A stretch of DNA of 57,107 nucleotides from Pseudomonadota bacterium (GCA_023433705.1 JAEYUC010000039.1:1-57107), one strand, 5' to 3'. Positions 7,820 through 17,631 are shown, counted from the stretch's first letter. The notes: generated from the letters alone by a model not told the origin. Program-made: numbers and translations.

Positions 7820-8502
7820 ATACTCCGAATGCCAATTCGCCGGGCCGCAACGCACAGGATGGCGGTCCCATGGGTCTTTTCGGCGGCACGTTCGATCCGA
7901 TCCATTACGGTCATCTGCGCACGGCCTTCGAGTTGTGGCAGTCGCTGAAACTGTCCGAGGTCCGTTTCCTGCCGACCGGCAATCCGCCGCATCGCGAGCG
8001 CACGCTCGCGGATGGCGCGCTGCGCTTGAGGATGGTTCGCGCCGCGGTTGCCGATCTGCCCGCATTCGTAGTCGACGATCGGGAAGTGCGGCGCGCGGGC
8101 GCCTCCTACACGGTGGACACGCTGACCGAATTGCGCGCGGAATTTCCGCAGCGTTCGCTGTGTCTGCTCCTGGGCATGGACGCATTCCTGGGTCTGCCGA
8201 GCTGGCATCGATGGCGTGAGCTGTTCGATCTCGCACACGTCGTGGTCGCGCATCGTCCGGGCTGGAAGGCGCCGACGCAGGGCCCCTTAGGCGAACTCAT
8301 GGTCGATCGCGGTACTGGCGCCGTGAATGACCTGCACAAATCGCGCGCCGGGCGAATCTACGTGCATGCCGTGACGCAACTCGAAATATCGTCGACGGAA
8401 TTGCGACAGATCATCGATGCCGGACGCGACCCGAGATTCCTCGTTCCCGATGCCGTTCGCGCGATCATTCGCGAATCGGGGTGTTATGCTCGAAACGACT
8501 GA
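7816..8502 (+). CDS. nadD: Nicotinate-nucleotide adenylyltransferase
   Basis: Adenylates nicotinate mononucleotide in NAD synthesis. Up to 228 residues. The nucleotidyltransferase signature GLFGGTFDPIHYGHLR begins at nt 7873, the ATP-binding ISSTELRQ (the ISSTxIR motif) lies near the C-terminus, and DAFLGLPSWHRW is typical of NadD. Two starts are possible: TTG at 7816, overlapping the holA stop (TTGA), giving an 18-residue non-homologous leader, or ATG at 7870 immediately before GLFGGTF. The overlap favours coupling but the ATG fits the family better. Part of the conserved holA-nadD-rsfS-rlmH run. Confidence 0.94.
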   Translation: MNTPNANSPGRNAQDGGPMGLFGGTFDPIHYGHLRTAFELWQSLKLSEVRFLPTGNPPHRERTLADGALRLRMVRAAVADLPAFVVDDREVRRAGASYTVDTLTELRAEFPQRSLCLLLGMDAFLGLPSWHRWRELFDLAHVVVAHRPGWKAPTQGPLGELMVDRGTGAVNDLHKSRAGRIYVHAVTQLEISSTELRQIIDAGRDPRFLVPDAVRAIIRESGCYARND

Positions 8503-8520
8503 AGTCACCCACGGAGTGAA

Positions 8521-8973
8521 ATGACCACGAAAGCTCGTTCCCGCCGTGCCCCGGCGCCGGCCAAGTCCTCCTTACCGCAAGCGCTACTGCGCGTCGTCAA
8601 CACCGCGCTCGATGACATGAAAGCCGTCAACGTCAAAGTCATGGACGTGCGGCATCTCACCGACATCACCGACGTCGTCGTCATCGCCTCCGGCAACTCA
8701 GATCGCCACGTCAAGTCCATCGCGGATCGCGTGGTACAGCTCGCCAAGCAGAACGACTTCCGCCCGATGGGCGTCGAAGGCGCGCGCGAAGGCGAGTGGG
8801 TCCTCGTCGACCTCACGGACGTGGTGGTGCACGTGATGTTGCCCCGCGTACGCGAGTTCTACGGCCTCGAGAAACTGTGGGAAGACGCGCCTTCGGCCGA
8901 ACCGGTCGTGAAGGCCGTGCCCACTCCTCGGAGCACGGCGCGCCGCAAGACTTCCGCGCGAGCGTCCAGATAA
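8521..8973 (+). CDS. rsfS: Ribosome silencing factor RsfS
   Basis: Binds L14 on the 50S subunit and blocks subunit joining during nutrient limitation. 150 residues. The core has NVKVMDVRHLTDITDVVVIASGNSDRH and EGEWVLVDLTDVVVHVMLPRVREFYGLEKLW, the family signature. An Ala/Arg/Lys-rich N-terminus (TTKARSRRAPAPAK) and a basic C-terminal tail (RSTARRKTSARASR) extend beyond the ~105-residue E. coli protein. GGAG precedes the start. Located between nadD and rlmH as in most bacteria. Confidence 0.96.
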   Translation: MTTKARSRRAPAPAKSSLPQALLRVVNTALDDMKAVNVKVMDVRHLTDITDVVVIASGNSDRHVKSIADRVVQLAKQNDFRPMGVEGAREGEWVLVDLTDVVVHVMLPRVREFYGLEKLWEDAPSAEPVVKAVPTPRSTARRKTSARASR

Positions 8974-8982
8974 GCGCAGCGC

Positions 8983-9423
8983 ATGCGCGTGCGCATCGTC
9001 GCGATCGGCACGCGAATGCCCGCGTGGGTGACCGCGGCCTACGAGGATTACACGCGACGACTGCGCGGCTCGTTGCGCATCGATCTCGAAGAACTGCCGG
9101 TGGGGCGCGGCAAGACGGACGAGCAGAAGCGCCTGCTCGAACGCGTCGGCGACGATTACCTGGTCGCGCTCGACGAACACGGCAAGTCCCGAACTACCCT
9201 CGAGCTCGCCAGATGGTTAGGCGAACGCATCCAGGACGGGCGGAATCTCAGCTTCGTGATCGGCGGCCCTGACGGCCTCGGGCCCGAGGTCCTCGCGAAG
9301 GCTTCGTTCCGCTGGTCCCTGTCTCCGCTGACCTTTCCCCATGCCATGGTGAGGGTGATCCTCGCCGAACAGCTGTATAGGGCACACTCCGTCCTGCACA
9401 ATCACCCGTACCATCGCGAATAA
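8983..9423 (+). CDS. rlmH: 23S rRNA pseudouridine-1915 N3-methyltransferase
   Basis: SPOUT methyltransferase acting on 23S rRNA position 1915. 146 residues versus 155 in E. coli. The trefoil-knot motifs are visible: FVIGGPDGLGPEV and the C-terminal SLSPLTFPHAMVRVILAEQLYRAHSVLHNHPYHRE, which is nearly invariant in RlmH. Starts 10 nt after rsfS and is followed at 31 nt by maf on the same strand. Secure. Confidence 0.97.
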   Translation: MRVRIVAIGTRMPAWVTAAYEDYTRRLRGSLRIDLEELPVGRGKTDEQKRLLERVGDDYLVALDEHGKSRTTLELARWLGERIQDGRNLSFVIGGPDGLGPEVLAKASFRWSLSPLTFPHAMVRVILAEQLYRAHSVLHNHPYHRE

Positions 9424-9454
9424 CGCGATCCGGTGGGGCCGACTGAGGGGGCCG

Positions 9455-10057
9455 ATGGCAAAACAAGAAGAAAAACCGCCCGTCCTGCGGCTGGCGTCCG
9501 CGTCGCCGCGGCGCCGCCAGTTGTTAGAGCTGATCGGCGTGCCTCACATCGTGACCCCCGCGGACATCGACGAGACGCCGCGTCGCGCCGAACCCGCCGA
9601 CGAATACGTGCGCCGGCTCGCGCGCGAGAAGGCGGAGGCGGTCTGCCGGGTTCACCAGGATCTTCCCGTGCTCGCGGCCGATACCACCGTCGTCGTCGAC
9701 GGCGAGATCCTGGGCAAGCCCGAATCCGAAGCCGAGGCGCACGCCATGCTCGGCAAGCTCTCGGATCGGGAGCACCTGGTGTACACCGGCCTCGCGCTCT
9801 GGCACGCGGGCTCGACCGCGGTCGGGATGTCCACCTCCAGGGTCCGGTTCGCGCCGCTGTCCGCGGCGGAAATCCACGCGTACTGGCAAAGCGGAGAACC
9901 GCAGGGCAAGGCCGGTGCGTATGCCATCCAGGGACTCGGCGCCGTATTCGTGCGCGACCTTGCAGGCAGCTACACCGGCGTCATGGGACTGCCGCTGTAC
10001 GAGACAGCCGAATTGTTGCGCAACGCCGGCATCCCGGTGTGGCACGGAAGAATCTGA
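9455..10057 (+). CDS. Maf-type nucleoside triphosphate pyrophosphatase
   Basis: House-cleaning dTTP/UTP pyrophosphatase of the YhdE/Maf type. 200 residues. LRLASASPRRRQLLELIG is the Maf N-terminal signature, followed by catalytic ADTTVVVDGEILGKP and the GKAGAYAIQGLGAVFV segment typical of the YhdE subfamily rather than YceF. Position directly before rng matches the E. coli yhdE-rng-yhdP order. Secure family; substrate preference inferred from subfamily motifs. Confidence 0.94.
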   Translation: MAKQEEKPPVLRLASASPRRRQLLELIGVPHIVTPADIDETPRRAEPADEYVRRLAREKAEAVCRVHQDLPVLAADTTVVVDGEILGKPESEAEAHAMLGKLSDREHLVYTGLALWHAGSTAVGMSTSRVRFAPLSAAEIHAYWQSGEPQGKAGAYAIQGLGAVFVRDLAGSYTGVMGLPLYETAELLRNAGIPVWHGRI

Positions 10058-10074
10058 AGTTCCAGGGGAAGAGT

Positions 10075-11544
10075 GTGACCACGGAAATCCTGATCAACGT
10101 GGCGCCACGCGAGAGCCGCGCCGCGCTCATCGAGAACGGAGTCCTGACCGAATTGTTCGTCGAGCGACAGAGTCGCCGCGGCATCGTCAGCAATCTTTAC
10201 AAGGGGCGAGTGCAACGCGTGTTGCCGGGCATGCAGGCGGCGTTCATCGACGTGGGGCTCGAACGCACCGCGTTCCTGCACGCGGCCGACATCGCCACGC
10301 CCTCGCACGACAGCACGCTCGTGGGTGGCCAGCCGGTCGACGACATCCGCCGCCTCGTGAACGAGGGAGACGACATCCTCGTGCAGGTCGTCAAGGATCC
10401 GATCGGCACGAAGGGCGCACGCCTCACCACTTTCGTCGCGTTGCCCTCGCGGCTGATGGTCTACATGCCGCGCGGTGAAGGCGTGGGCATTTCCTCGCGC
10501 ATCGAGGACGAGGCCGAGCGCGCGCGACTCAAGGCGATGGTGGCGCAGGCCGTGCCCGAGCGATTCACGGGCGGATACATCGTGCGCACGGCGGCGCAGG
10601 GCGCGACGCTCGAGCAGATCCGCGAAGACATCCAGTACCTGGGACGACTCTGGACCCACGTGAAGGACAAGGGCATGCGCGCGCGCGCGGGCGAACTCGT
10701 GTACGAGGACCTGCCGCTGCCCACGCGCATGTTGCGCGACGAGCTGGCGCGCGGCGTCGATCGCGTGCTGGTCGACAATGCCGCGGCGCACGCGAGCATG
10801 CTCGAGTTCGCCGCGGCGTTCATGCCGGGCAGCAACACGCGCATCGAGCTCTATTCCGGTCAGCGGCCGATCTTCGACCTGCATGGCGTGGAGGAGGAAA
10901 TCGGCAAGGCGCTCGAGCGCACCGTGTCATTGAAGTCCGGCGGCCACCTGGTCATCGACCAGACCGAGTCGATGACCACGATCGACGTGAATACCGGGGC
11001 CTTCGTCGGTCACCGCAATCTCGAGGACACGATCTTCCGCACGAATCTCGAGGCGGCCGTCGCGATCGCGCGGCAGCTGCGGCTGCGCAACCTGGGCGGC
11101 ATCATCATCATCGATTTCATCGACATGACCGATCCGGCGCACCGCACCCAGGTCCTGGAAGCCCTGGAAAAGGCCCTGGCGGGCGATCATGCGCAAACGC
11201 ACATCGCGAGCGTCAGCTCCCTGGGCCTCGTGGAAATGACCCGGAAAAGGACCCGGGAAAGCCTGGAACATTTGCTTTGTGCGGCCTGTCCCAGTTGCGA
11301 AGGTCGTGGCTTCGTACGGACGCCTGAAACGGTCTGCCACGAGATATTCCGTGAAATTGTGCGACAGAGCAGGCAGTTCCAGTCCAAGGAGCTGCTGATA
11401 CTGGCGCATCAGAACGTGGTCGACCGCCTGCTCGATGAGGAATCCGCCGTGCTCGCGGAACTGGAGCACCAGGTCGGTCGACCGATAAGGTTGCAGGTGG
11501 AAGCGCTCTATGGCTTCGATCAATACGACGTGGTGCTGGCCTGA
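10075..11544 (+). CDS. rng: Ribonuclease G
   Basis: Endoribonuclease of the RNase E/G family that matures 16S rRNA 5' ends. 489 residues from the GTG at 10075, exactly the E. coli length, with AGGGGAAGA as ribosome-binding site; the open frame upstream is an unrelated shadow over maf. The S1 domain (YKGRVQRVLPGMQAAFIDVGLERTAFLH) is near residues 39-67. The catalytic core has TIDVNTGAFVG and IIIIDFIDM, which carry the two metal-binding aspartates. The Zn-link is CPSCEGRGF in place of the CPRCxG form. The unstructured degradosome scaffold of RNase E is absent, supporting RNase G. Confidence 0.96.
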   Translation: MTTEILINVAPRESRAALIENGVLTELFVERQSRRGIVSNLYKGRVQRVLPGMQAAFIDVGLERTAFLHAADIATPSHDSTLVGGQPVDDIRRLVNEGDDILVQVVKDPIGTKGARLTTFVALPSRLMVYMPRGEGVGISSRIEDEAERARLKAMVAQAVPERFTGGYIVRTAAQGATLEQIREDIQYLGRLWTHVKDKGMRARAGELVYEDLPLPTRMLRDELARGVDRVLVDNAAAHASMLEFAAAFMPGSNTRIELYSGQRPIFDLHGVEEEIGKALERTVSLKSGGHLVIDQTESMTTIDVNTGAFVGHRNLEDTIFRTNLEAAVAIARQLRLRNLGGIIIIDFIDMTDPAHRTQVLEALEKALAGDHAQTHIASVSSLGLVEMTRKRTRESLEHLLCAACPSCEGRGFVRTPETVCHEIFREIVRQSRQFQSKELLILAHQNVVDRLLDEESAVLAELEHQVGRPIRLQVEALYGFDQYDVVLA

Positions 11545-11553
11545 AGTGAGGAG

Positions 11554-14500
11554 ATGAACGAAACCACCCTTGTTCACGGGGGAGCCTTTCCGCACTGGTT
11601 GCGACGAACGGCGCTGGTTGCGTTCAGCCTGCTGCTTCTCGGCGCGATCGCGCTGGTGTTCACGCGGCTCATCGCCGCGCGCGTTCCCGAGCAGCGCGCC
11701 ACTCTCGAGAAACTGATCACCGATCGCACCGGCCTCGACGTGCGGTTCGAGAACGTGCACTTCGCCTGGGACCTTTCGGGCACGAGCGCCGTGTTCACGC
11801 GGGTCGAGCTCACGGATCCCAAGGCCGGTCGCGTAAGGGTCGTGGCCCCCGAGCTGCGCGTCGAATTCGATACCTGGGATTTCCTGCGCCACCAGCAGTT
11901 CTCGCTGGGGCACGTCACGCTGCGTTCGCCCGACATCGAGATCATCGGGGATGAACTCGCCCCCGAGAGCGTGAGCGCGAAGCGTCCGGCCGCGCGGAAC
12001 GTGGAGCGCAAGCCTGCGGAAACTTCCGGCGAGGACGAACGGGCGCTGGTGCGCCGCTTCACGACGTGGGCCGAGCTCATGCCCAACGGGCGCATCGAGG
12101 TGGAAGGCGCACGTGTGCACCTCAAGCGTCGCGGCGACACAGCCGCACGCCACACCTTCACGCTCAGCCAGGCGGTAGTTAGCCGCGGCGCGTCGAACTT
12201 CAACGCGTACGGCACGATGCTTTTGGCCCAGGACGTGGGCCAGTCGCTGTTCGTGTCGGCGAAGCTCGAGAACCTCGCGGCGAACCAGTCGCCCGCGGGT
12301 GACCTGCGCCTGATCGCGCGGCGCGTGTTCCTCGAAAAGCTGGGTGTACCGGGAGTGGCCGGCCGCGGAACGATCGATGCGAAGTTGCACCTCGTTGCCG
12401 GGCGCATCGAATCGGCGACGTGGCAAGCGACCGCGCGCGGGCTCGAGCTCGATGCGCGCGACGACCCGGACGACTACCAGGCGAGCACGCGCTTCGATCA
12501 CGTCACGCTGACGGGCACGCTCGCGCGCGACACGCGCGACGTGCTGCTCCGGTTCGACGACCTGCAATTGACGCGCGGCGCGCGGCTGGAACGCGCGCCG
12601 AATCTCGCGGCGCGCATCGCGATCGACCCGCAATCGCTGCGCATCGCGCGCACGACGGTGGAGGGAGAGCGCGTGCCGTTCATGGCGGCGGAGTTCATCG
12701 CGGGGCTGCTCGCGCCGCAGCTCGAGAACGGCATGCCGTCGCTGCCGGGCGACTGGGCGCCGACCGCCGGAGAATTGCGCGCATTGAAGTTCGATTCCGG
12801 AAAGCGTCTCGAGCGCGATCGCGCGGGGCTACGCCGCGTGGCGCGCGACGAATGGACCTTCAGCGCCGACCTCGTGGGCACGGAAATCACCCGCACCGCG
12901 GATCGCGCCACACTCTCGAATATCAACGCCAAGCTGCGGCTCGACACCGAGGGCCTGGCAGTCGTCTTCGATCCGGCGCACGCGGCCGTCATGAAGACGA
13001 GTTCCGCAGCCGAGCCGCGCTCGATCAACGTCGCTGGGACGCTGACCTATGTGAACGATCCACAATCGCCCCGCTGGAAGCTCGAGGATCTCGCGCTGTC
13101 GAGCGGCGAATCGAAGCTGCAGGCGCGCGGCGAATGGAACGCGGCCGCGCCGCAGCCGCTCGCGCTCGAGGTCGCACTCGTGGACCGCGAGCTGCTGCAG
13201 GATGCGTGGGTGTTCTTCAATGGCAAGAACGAGCCGCCCGCGTTGCTCGCCGGGATCGCCGGCGGGCAGATGACCCAGGCGAAGCTGCAGCTCGTGCCGC
13301 TGCGCGAGGAAGGCGCCACGCGAATCGACTGGCGGCGCTCGAGCGGTGAGATCGTCCTGGCTGACGTGAACCTCGCGGGCGAAGACGTGCCGCCTGTCAT
13401 CGGGCTCGGCGGCTCGCTCAAGTTCGCGCGCGGCAACTCGACACTGCGCCTCGATGCCGGCAGTGTCGAGGATCTCGAGATCGAAGGAGCGCGGCTCGAC
13501 TGGCCGCGCGGCGGAGCGCCACGACTGCACGCGTCTCTCGCGGGCGAACTGACGTCGCCCATGCTGCGCCGGGCGCTGGAAGCCCATGGACTCGATCGCG
13601 TGAGCGGCAAGGTCACGATCGAGGCCGACGCACGCGGCGAGCGCGAATTGCGGGCGCCGGACTCGTGGCGGATCGCGGCGCGCGTGCGCGAGGGCGAGAT
13701 GTTGCTCGCCGAAGGTGTGCCGCCCATCGAAAACCTGTCGGGCACGCTGCGTTATGGCGAGCGCCAGGTTCGCGGCCTCGCGTTCGAAGGCGCCTGGCTC
13801 GGCGGACCCATCGAGATACAGTCCCGGCGCGCGAATACACGCGCCACCCCGAGCCTCGCGATCAATGGTTCGGCGGATGCCGCGCGGCTCCTGCGGTTGT
13901 TGGGACGCGGAGAGGCGGCCGATCGCGTCAGCGGCCAGCTCGCCTGGAGCGGCGTCGCGCAACGCGCCAGCCAGGAAGATACGTGGCAGGTAACGCTCAA
14001 CAGCAATCTCGCGGGAGTCGAAAGCCGGCTGCCCCAGCCGTTCGCCAAGCCGCGCGCGCGGCAGGTTCCGCTCAGCGCGGAGTTGCGCATCGAAGATTCC
14101 GCCATTCGCGAGTTCGAGATCGCCAGCGGACGCTCGAAGGTCACCGGCGAGGTGCGGCCGGATGTCCTGAACGCGCGCTTCGACTTCGCCGGTGTGAGCG
14201 GCGAACTGCGCCGCCCGAGGGCGGACGGCGCCACGCCCACGGTGAAAATCGAACGCCTGACACTCGAGGACGCGCCGGCGCTGCTCGCAGTGTCGGGCGC
14301 GGTACTGCCCGCCTCGGGCAATCTCGAAATCACCGTCGTGGAACTGCAGCACGCGAACAAGGGATTTGGCGAACTCGAAGCGCACGTCACTCGCGGCGCG
14401 ACGGGCGTGGAATTCTCGTTCGAGTCGCGCGCGCAGTCGCCGCACATGATTTCCGTGCAAGGCACGTGTCCCGAGACACAGGCCGGTCAGTGCAATGCCG

Positions 14501-15003
14501 AGTTCACGGTGGCGACATCGCAGCTCGCATCGCTCGTCAACGCGAAACTGCCTCCCGAATGGCCGACGGCATCGCTACGCGCGAGCGGCCGCATTTCCTG
14601 GCCGGGTGAGATGCGCGGTGAGCCGGCGCGTGCGCTCCGCGGGCGATTCGAGCTCGAAACGCGCGGCGCGGATCCGAATCACCAGTTGTTGGCGAATGCA
14701 TCGTTGGAGGATGGCGACATCCGGCTCACGAACGTGCAGGGCGCGGGTCCCGTCTCCGACCAGGTTTTCCACGGCGAGGGGCGCATCGGACTCCTCGCGC
14801 GCGACTACGACGTGACGTTCGAATACGAGGAAGTTTCGCTGGCCAGCGCTGCCATGCCCACCCCGGCCCGCGCGCCCCTGTCGCGCGCCTGGAGCGTCTT
14901 GCGCGGCTCGGTTGCGCGCCAGGGATGGGCCGAGCCACCCGAGACTCGACGCGTGCAATGGCACGGTTATTGGGATTCCGAACCGGCTGCCGCGGCGCCC
15001 TAG
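11554..15003 (+). CDS. yhdP: YhdP family AsmA-like protein
   Basis: Large inner-membrane-anchored, periplasm-spanning AsmA-like protein; in E. coli YhdP takes part in phospholipid transport to the outer membrane together with TamB and YdbH. 1149 residues. One N-terminal membrane helix (ALVAFSLLLLGAIALVFTRLIAA, about residues 20-42), then a long beta-strand-rich periplasmic region, including the DUF3971-like part around 500-800 and an AsmA-like C-terminal part (VNAKLPPEWPTASLRASGRISWPG near 1005-1030). The Shine-Dalgarno GAGGAG abuts the ATG, an unusually short spacing. Position after rng matches the classical order. Somewhat shorter than the 1266-residue E. coli protein. Confidence 0.92.
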   Translation: MNETTLVHGGAFPHWLRRTALVAFSLLLLGAIALVFTRLIAARVPEQRATLEKLITDRTGLDVRFENVHFAWDLSGTSAVFTRVELTDPKAGRVRVVAPELRVEFDTWDFLRHQQFSLGHVTLRSPDIEIIGDELAPESVSAKRPAARNVERKPAETSGEDERALVRRFTTWAELMPNGRIEVEGARVHLKRRGDTAARHTFTLSQAVVSRGASNFNAYGTMLLAQDVGQSLFVSAKLENLAANQSPAGDLRLIARRVFLEKLGVPGVAGRGTIDAKLHLVAGRIESATWQATARGLELDARDDPDDYQASTRFDHVTLTGTLARDTRDVLLRFDDLQLTRGARLERAPNLAARIAIDPQSLRIARTTVEGERVPFMAAEFIAGLLAPQLENGMPSLPGDWAPTAGELRALKFDSGKRLERDRAGLRRVARDEWTFSADLVGTEITRTADRATLSNINAKLRLDTEGLAVVFDPAHAAVMKTSSAAEPRSINVAGTLTYVNDPQSPRWKLEDLALSSGESKLQARGEWNAAAPQPLALEVALVDRELLQDAWVFFNGKNEPPALLAGIAGGQMTQAKLQLVPLREEGATRIDWRRSSGEIVLADVNLAGEDVPPVIGLGGSLKFARGNSTLRLDAGSVEDLEIEGARLDWPRGGAPRLHASLAGELTSPMLRRALEAHGLDRVSGKVTIEADARGERELRAPDSWRIAARVREGEMLLAEGVPPIENLSGTLRYGERQVRGLAFEGAWLGGPIEIQSRRANTRATPSLAINGSADAARLLRLLGRGEAADRVSGQLAWSGVAQRASQEDTWQVTLNSNLAGVESRLPQPFAKPRARQVPLSAELRIEDSAIREFEIASGRSKVTGEVRPDVLNARFDFAGVSGELRRPRADGATPTVKIERLTLEDAPALLAVSGAVLPASGNLEITVVELQHANKGFGELEAHVTRGATGVEFSFESRAQSPHMISVQGTCPETQAGQCNAEFTVATSQLASLVNAKLPPEWPTASLRASGRISWPGEMRGEPARALRGRFELETRGADPNHQLLANASLEDGDIRLTNVQGAGPVSDQVFHGEGRIGLLARDYDVTFEYEEVSLASAAMPTPARAPLSRAWSVLRGSVARQGWAEPPETRRVQWHGYWDSEPAAAAP

Positions 15004-15033
15004 GGAGCCCGCGCTGCGTGATAAATTGATCGC

Positions 15034-15849
15034 ATGCGTGTCGCGGCGATCCAGATGACCTCGGGCCCGGATATCGAGGTCAACCTCGAGGTCGCCGGCC
15101 GCTTCATCGCCGAGGCCGCCCGACAGGGCGCCGTGCTCGCCGCTTTGCCGGAGAACTTCGCGTTCATGGGGCTCGACAGCGGCGACAAGCGGGCCATCGC
15201 CGAGCCGGACGGCTCGGGAAAAATTCAGAACTTCCTTGCGGATACGGCCCGGCGCCACAAGATCTGGGTCGTCGGCGGAACGGTGCCATTGCGACAGGAC
15301 ACCGACGGACGCGTGACCGCCTCGTCCCTGGTCTACAAGTCCGACGGACAGCGGGCGGCGCGGTACGACAAGATTCACCTGTTCGACGTCGACGTGCCGA
15401 ACAGCGTCGAGTCGCACCGCGAATCGGCGCACACCGTGCCCGGACGGGATGCGCGCCTGGTGGATTCACCGGTGGGCAAGCTCGGGCTCGCGGTGTGTTA
15501 CGACATGCGCTTCCCGGAGCTGTTTCGGGTGCTGTCGCGCCAGGGCGCGGAAGTATTCGTCGTGCCGAGCGCGTTCACCGTGCCGACCGGGCGCGCGCAC
15601 TGGGAATCGCTGCTGCGCGCGCGCGCCATCGAGAACCTGTGCGCGCTGATCGCGCCGGCGCAGTGGGGCGTGCATCCGAGCGGTCGCGAGACCTTCGGAG
15701 ACTCGATGATCATCGATCACTGGGGGAAGGTGCTGGCGCGCATGCCTTCGGGCACGGGCTGCGTCGTCGCCGACCTCGACGCCGCGGCGCGCATGAATGC
15801 GCGCACGGCCTTTCCGGTGCTGGAACACCGGACGATCTACAACACTTAG
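15034..15849 (+). CDS. Nitrilase-superfamily carbon-nitrogen hydrolase (Nit1-like)
   Basis: Amidase of the Nit/omega-amidase group; relatives repair deaminated glutathione. 271 residues. The Glu-Lys-Cys triad is clear: Glu in ALPENFAFMG (near residue 42), Lys in RYDKIHLFDVDV (near 112), and Cys in LAVCYDMRFPELFR (near 153). The usual glutamate-adjacent motif WESLLRARAIEN follows. It sits between yhdP and tldD, a placement common in Gammaproteobacteria, with 22 bp between its stop and tldD. The exact substrate cannot be told from sequence alone. Confidence 0.92.
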   Translation: MRVAAIQMTSGPDIEVNLEVAGRFIAEAARQGAVLAALPENFAFMGLDSGDKRAIAEPDGSGKIQNFLADTARRHKIWVVGGTVPLRQDTDGRVTASSLVYKSDGQRAARYDKIHLFDVDVPNSVESHRESAHTVPGRDARLVDSPVGKLGLAVCYDMRFPELFRVLSRQGAEVFVVPSAFTVPTGRAHWESLLRARAIENLCALIAPAQWGVHPSGRETFGDSMIIDHWGKVLARMPSGTGCVVADLDAAARMNARTAFPVLEHRTIYNT

Positions 15850-15871
15850 TAGCCAGGAGTACCCGATACAC

Positions 15872-17323
15872 ATGACATCCGTAACCGACGAACCGCTCGC
15901 CATCGCCCGCGATCTCATCCTGCGTCCAGGCGGGCTCGACGACGCGCGGCTCGACCGGGCTCTCGGAGAGGTCATGTCGAGCTCGGTCGATGCCGCGGAT
16001 TTGTATTTCCAGCTCTCGCGCGAGGAGAGCTGGGCGCTCGAAGACGGCATCGTCAAGGAAGGCAGCGCGAGCATCGAGCAGGGCGTCGGCGTGCGCGCCG
16101 TGGCCGGCGAGAAGACGGGATTCGCCTATTCCGACGAGATCGTGCTGCCGGCGCTCGAAGAGGCTTCGCGCGCGGCGCGCGCCATCGCGGCGCGCGGCGA
16201 CGAACGCTCCGTGCGCAGCGTGTTGCCGACCAACGGTCACAAGCTCTATCTGCCCATCGACCCGGTGTCGAGCTTCACGTCGAGCGAGAAAGTCGCGTGG
16301 CTCGAGCGCATCGATCGCGAGACCCGCAAGATGGATCCGCGCGTCGCGCAGGTGATGGCGAGCGTGGTCGCCGTGCACGAGGTGGTGCTGGTTGCGAACA
16401 GCGACGGCCACCTCGCCGCGGACGTACGGCCGCTCGTGCGCATCAACGTATCCGTGATCGTCGAGCAGGACGGACGCCGCGAGCAGGGCTACGCGGGCGC
16501 CGGCGGGCGCATCACGCTGCCCGAGCTCGTCGCCGGCGACAAGCCGCTCGCGCTGGCGCGCGAGGCCGTGCGGCAGGCGCTCGTGAACCTCGAAGCCGTG
16601 CCCGCGCCGGCGGGCCCGATGACCGTCGTGCTCGGCGCCGGCTGGCCCGGCATCCTGCTGCACGAGGCCATCGGTCATGGGCTCGAGGGTGATTTCAATC
16701 GCAAGGGGACTTCGGCGTTCGCCAATCGCATCGGCGAACGCGTTGCATCCGAGCTCTGCACGATTGTCGACGACGGCACGCTGTCGCGCCGGCGCGGCTC
16801 GCTCAACATCGATGACGAAGGAACGCCCACCCAGTGCACGACGCTCATCGAAAATGGCGTGCTCAAGGGATACCTGCAGGACAAGATGAACGCGCGTCTC
16901 ATGGGCACCGCGTCGACCGGCAACGGGCGCCGCGAATCGTTCGCGCACATCACGCTGCCGCGCATGACGAACACCTACATGCGTCCCGGCAAGACGCCGC
17001 CCGAGGAAATCCTCGCGTCGGTCGAGAAGGGCATCTACGCGGTGAACTTCGGCGGCGGACAGGTCGACATCACTTCCGGCAAGTTCGTGTTCTCGGCGAG
17101 CGAGGCCTACCTCATCGAGAATGGAAAACTCGGCGCGCCGATCAAGGGCGCGACGCTGATCGGCAACGGTCCCGACGTGCTCACGCGCGTGTCGATGGTC
17201 GGCAACGATCTCAAGCTCGACGATGGTGTGGGCACTTGCGGCAAGGAAGGGCAGAGTGTGCCGGTGGGCGTCGGTCAACCGACGCTGCGCATCGACGGGC
17301 TCACCGTCGGCGGCACGGGCTGA
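15872..17323 (+). CDS. tldD: Metalloprotease subunit TldD
   Basis: Partner of PmbA/TldE in the cytoplasmic TldD/E metalloprotease that processes small modified peptides and antitoxins. 483 residues from the ATG at 15872, preceded by CCAGGAG; the frame upstream belongs to the end of the nit gene. The zinc motif HEAIGHGLEGD (HExxxH form) lies near residues 267-277, with the C-terminal GGGQVDITSGKFVFSASEAYLIENG and VGTCGKEGQSVPVGVGQPTLRI typical of TldD. Its partner pmbA is in the same window at 21442, separated by the purEK region. The run of + strand genes from holA ends here. Confidence 0.96.
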   Translation: MTSVTDEPLAIARDLILRPGGLDDARLDRALGEVMSSSVDAADLYFQLSREESWALEDGIVKEGSASIEQGVGVRAVAGEKTGFAYSDEIVLPALEEASRAARAIAARGDERSVRSVLPTNGHKLYLPIDPVSSFTSSEKVAWLERIDRETRKMDPRVAQVMASVVAVHEVVLVANSDGHLAADVRPLVRINVSVIVEQDGRREQGYAGAGGRITLPELVAGDKPLALAREAVRQALVNLEAVPAPAGPMTVVLGAGWPGILLHEAIGHGLEGDFNRKGTSAFANRIGERVASELCTIVDDGTLSRRRGSLNIDDEGTPTQCTTLIENGVLKGYLQDKMNARLMGTASTGNGRRESFAHITLPRMTNTYMRPGKTPPEEILASVEKGIYAVNFGGGQVDITSGKFVFSASEAYLIENGKLGAPIKGATLIGNGPDVLTRVSMVGNDLKLDDGVGTCGKEGQSVPVGVGQPTLRIDGLTVGGTG

Positions 17324-17631
17324 TCGCGCAAGTCGCGCAACGCGATCCCGGAAATTGGACAGACGCACAGGGAATGACCCCTGTGTGACGCGGTTCCGGA
17401 GCGCACCATCAAGACGCGCGGCCGACAAGGATGTCGGGAAAGTGCGTCAGACTTTGCAGCGGATTGATTCGCTCCGCGCCTACACGCCATAGGACGCGAA
17501 CATAATCGCGTTCGCGTTTTGCGACATTGGAAACTGTGTGAACCGGAGCACATCATGCTCCGCATATGGCACAGCACACTGCACGCGCGTTTCCGAACGA
17601 CGCAAACCAACAAGAACGGAGTCAAGAGAAA
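17324..17631. other. 308-bp non-coding gap with three inverted repeats
   Basis: No convincing coding frame. It holds a CACAGGG/CCCTGTG hairpin (17366-17385) soon after tldD, a perfect 8-bp inverted repeat ACGCGAAC/GTTCGCGT (17494-17517) with CATAAT at its centre, and a CGGAGCA/TGCTCCG hairpin (17544-17562). The last two lie upstream of the 56-codon gene and could be its promoter/operator and leader structure. No clear -35 hexamer at the right spacing was found. Confidence 0.45.

Noticed and set aside
12829..14460. 543-codon open frame on the - strand
   Set aside because: It lies wholly antisense to yhdP, is Arg/Ala/Glu-rich and has no recognisable motif. It is a GC-driven shadow of a strongly supported gene.
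15710..17428. 572-codon open frame on the - strand
   Set aside because: Antisense to tldD, with low-complexity Arg/His composition. A shadow frame.
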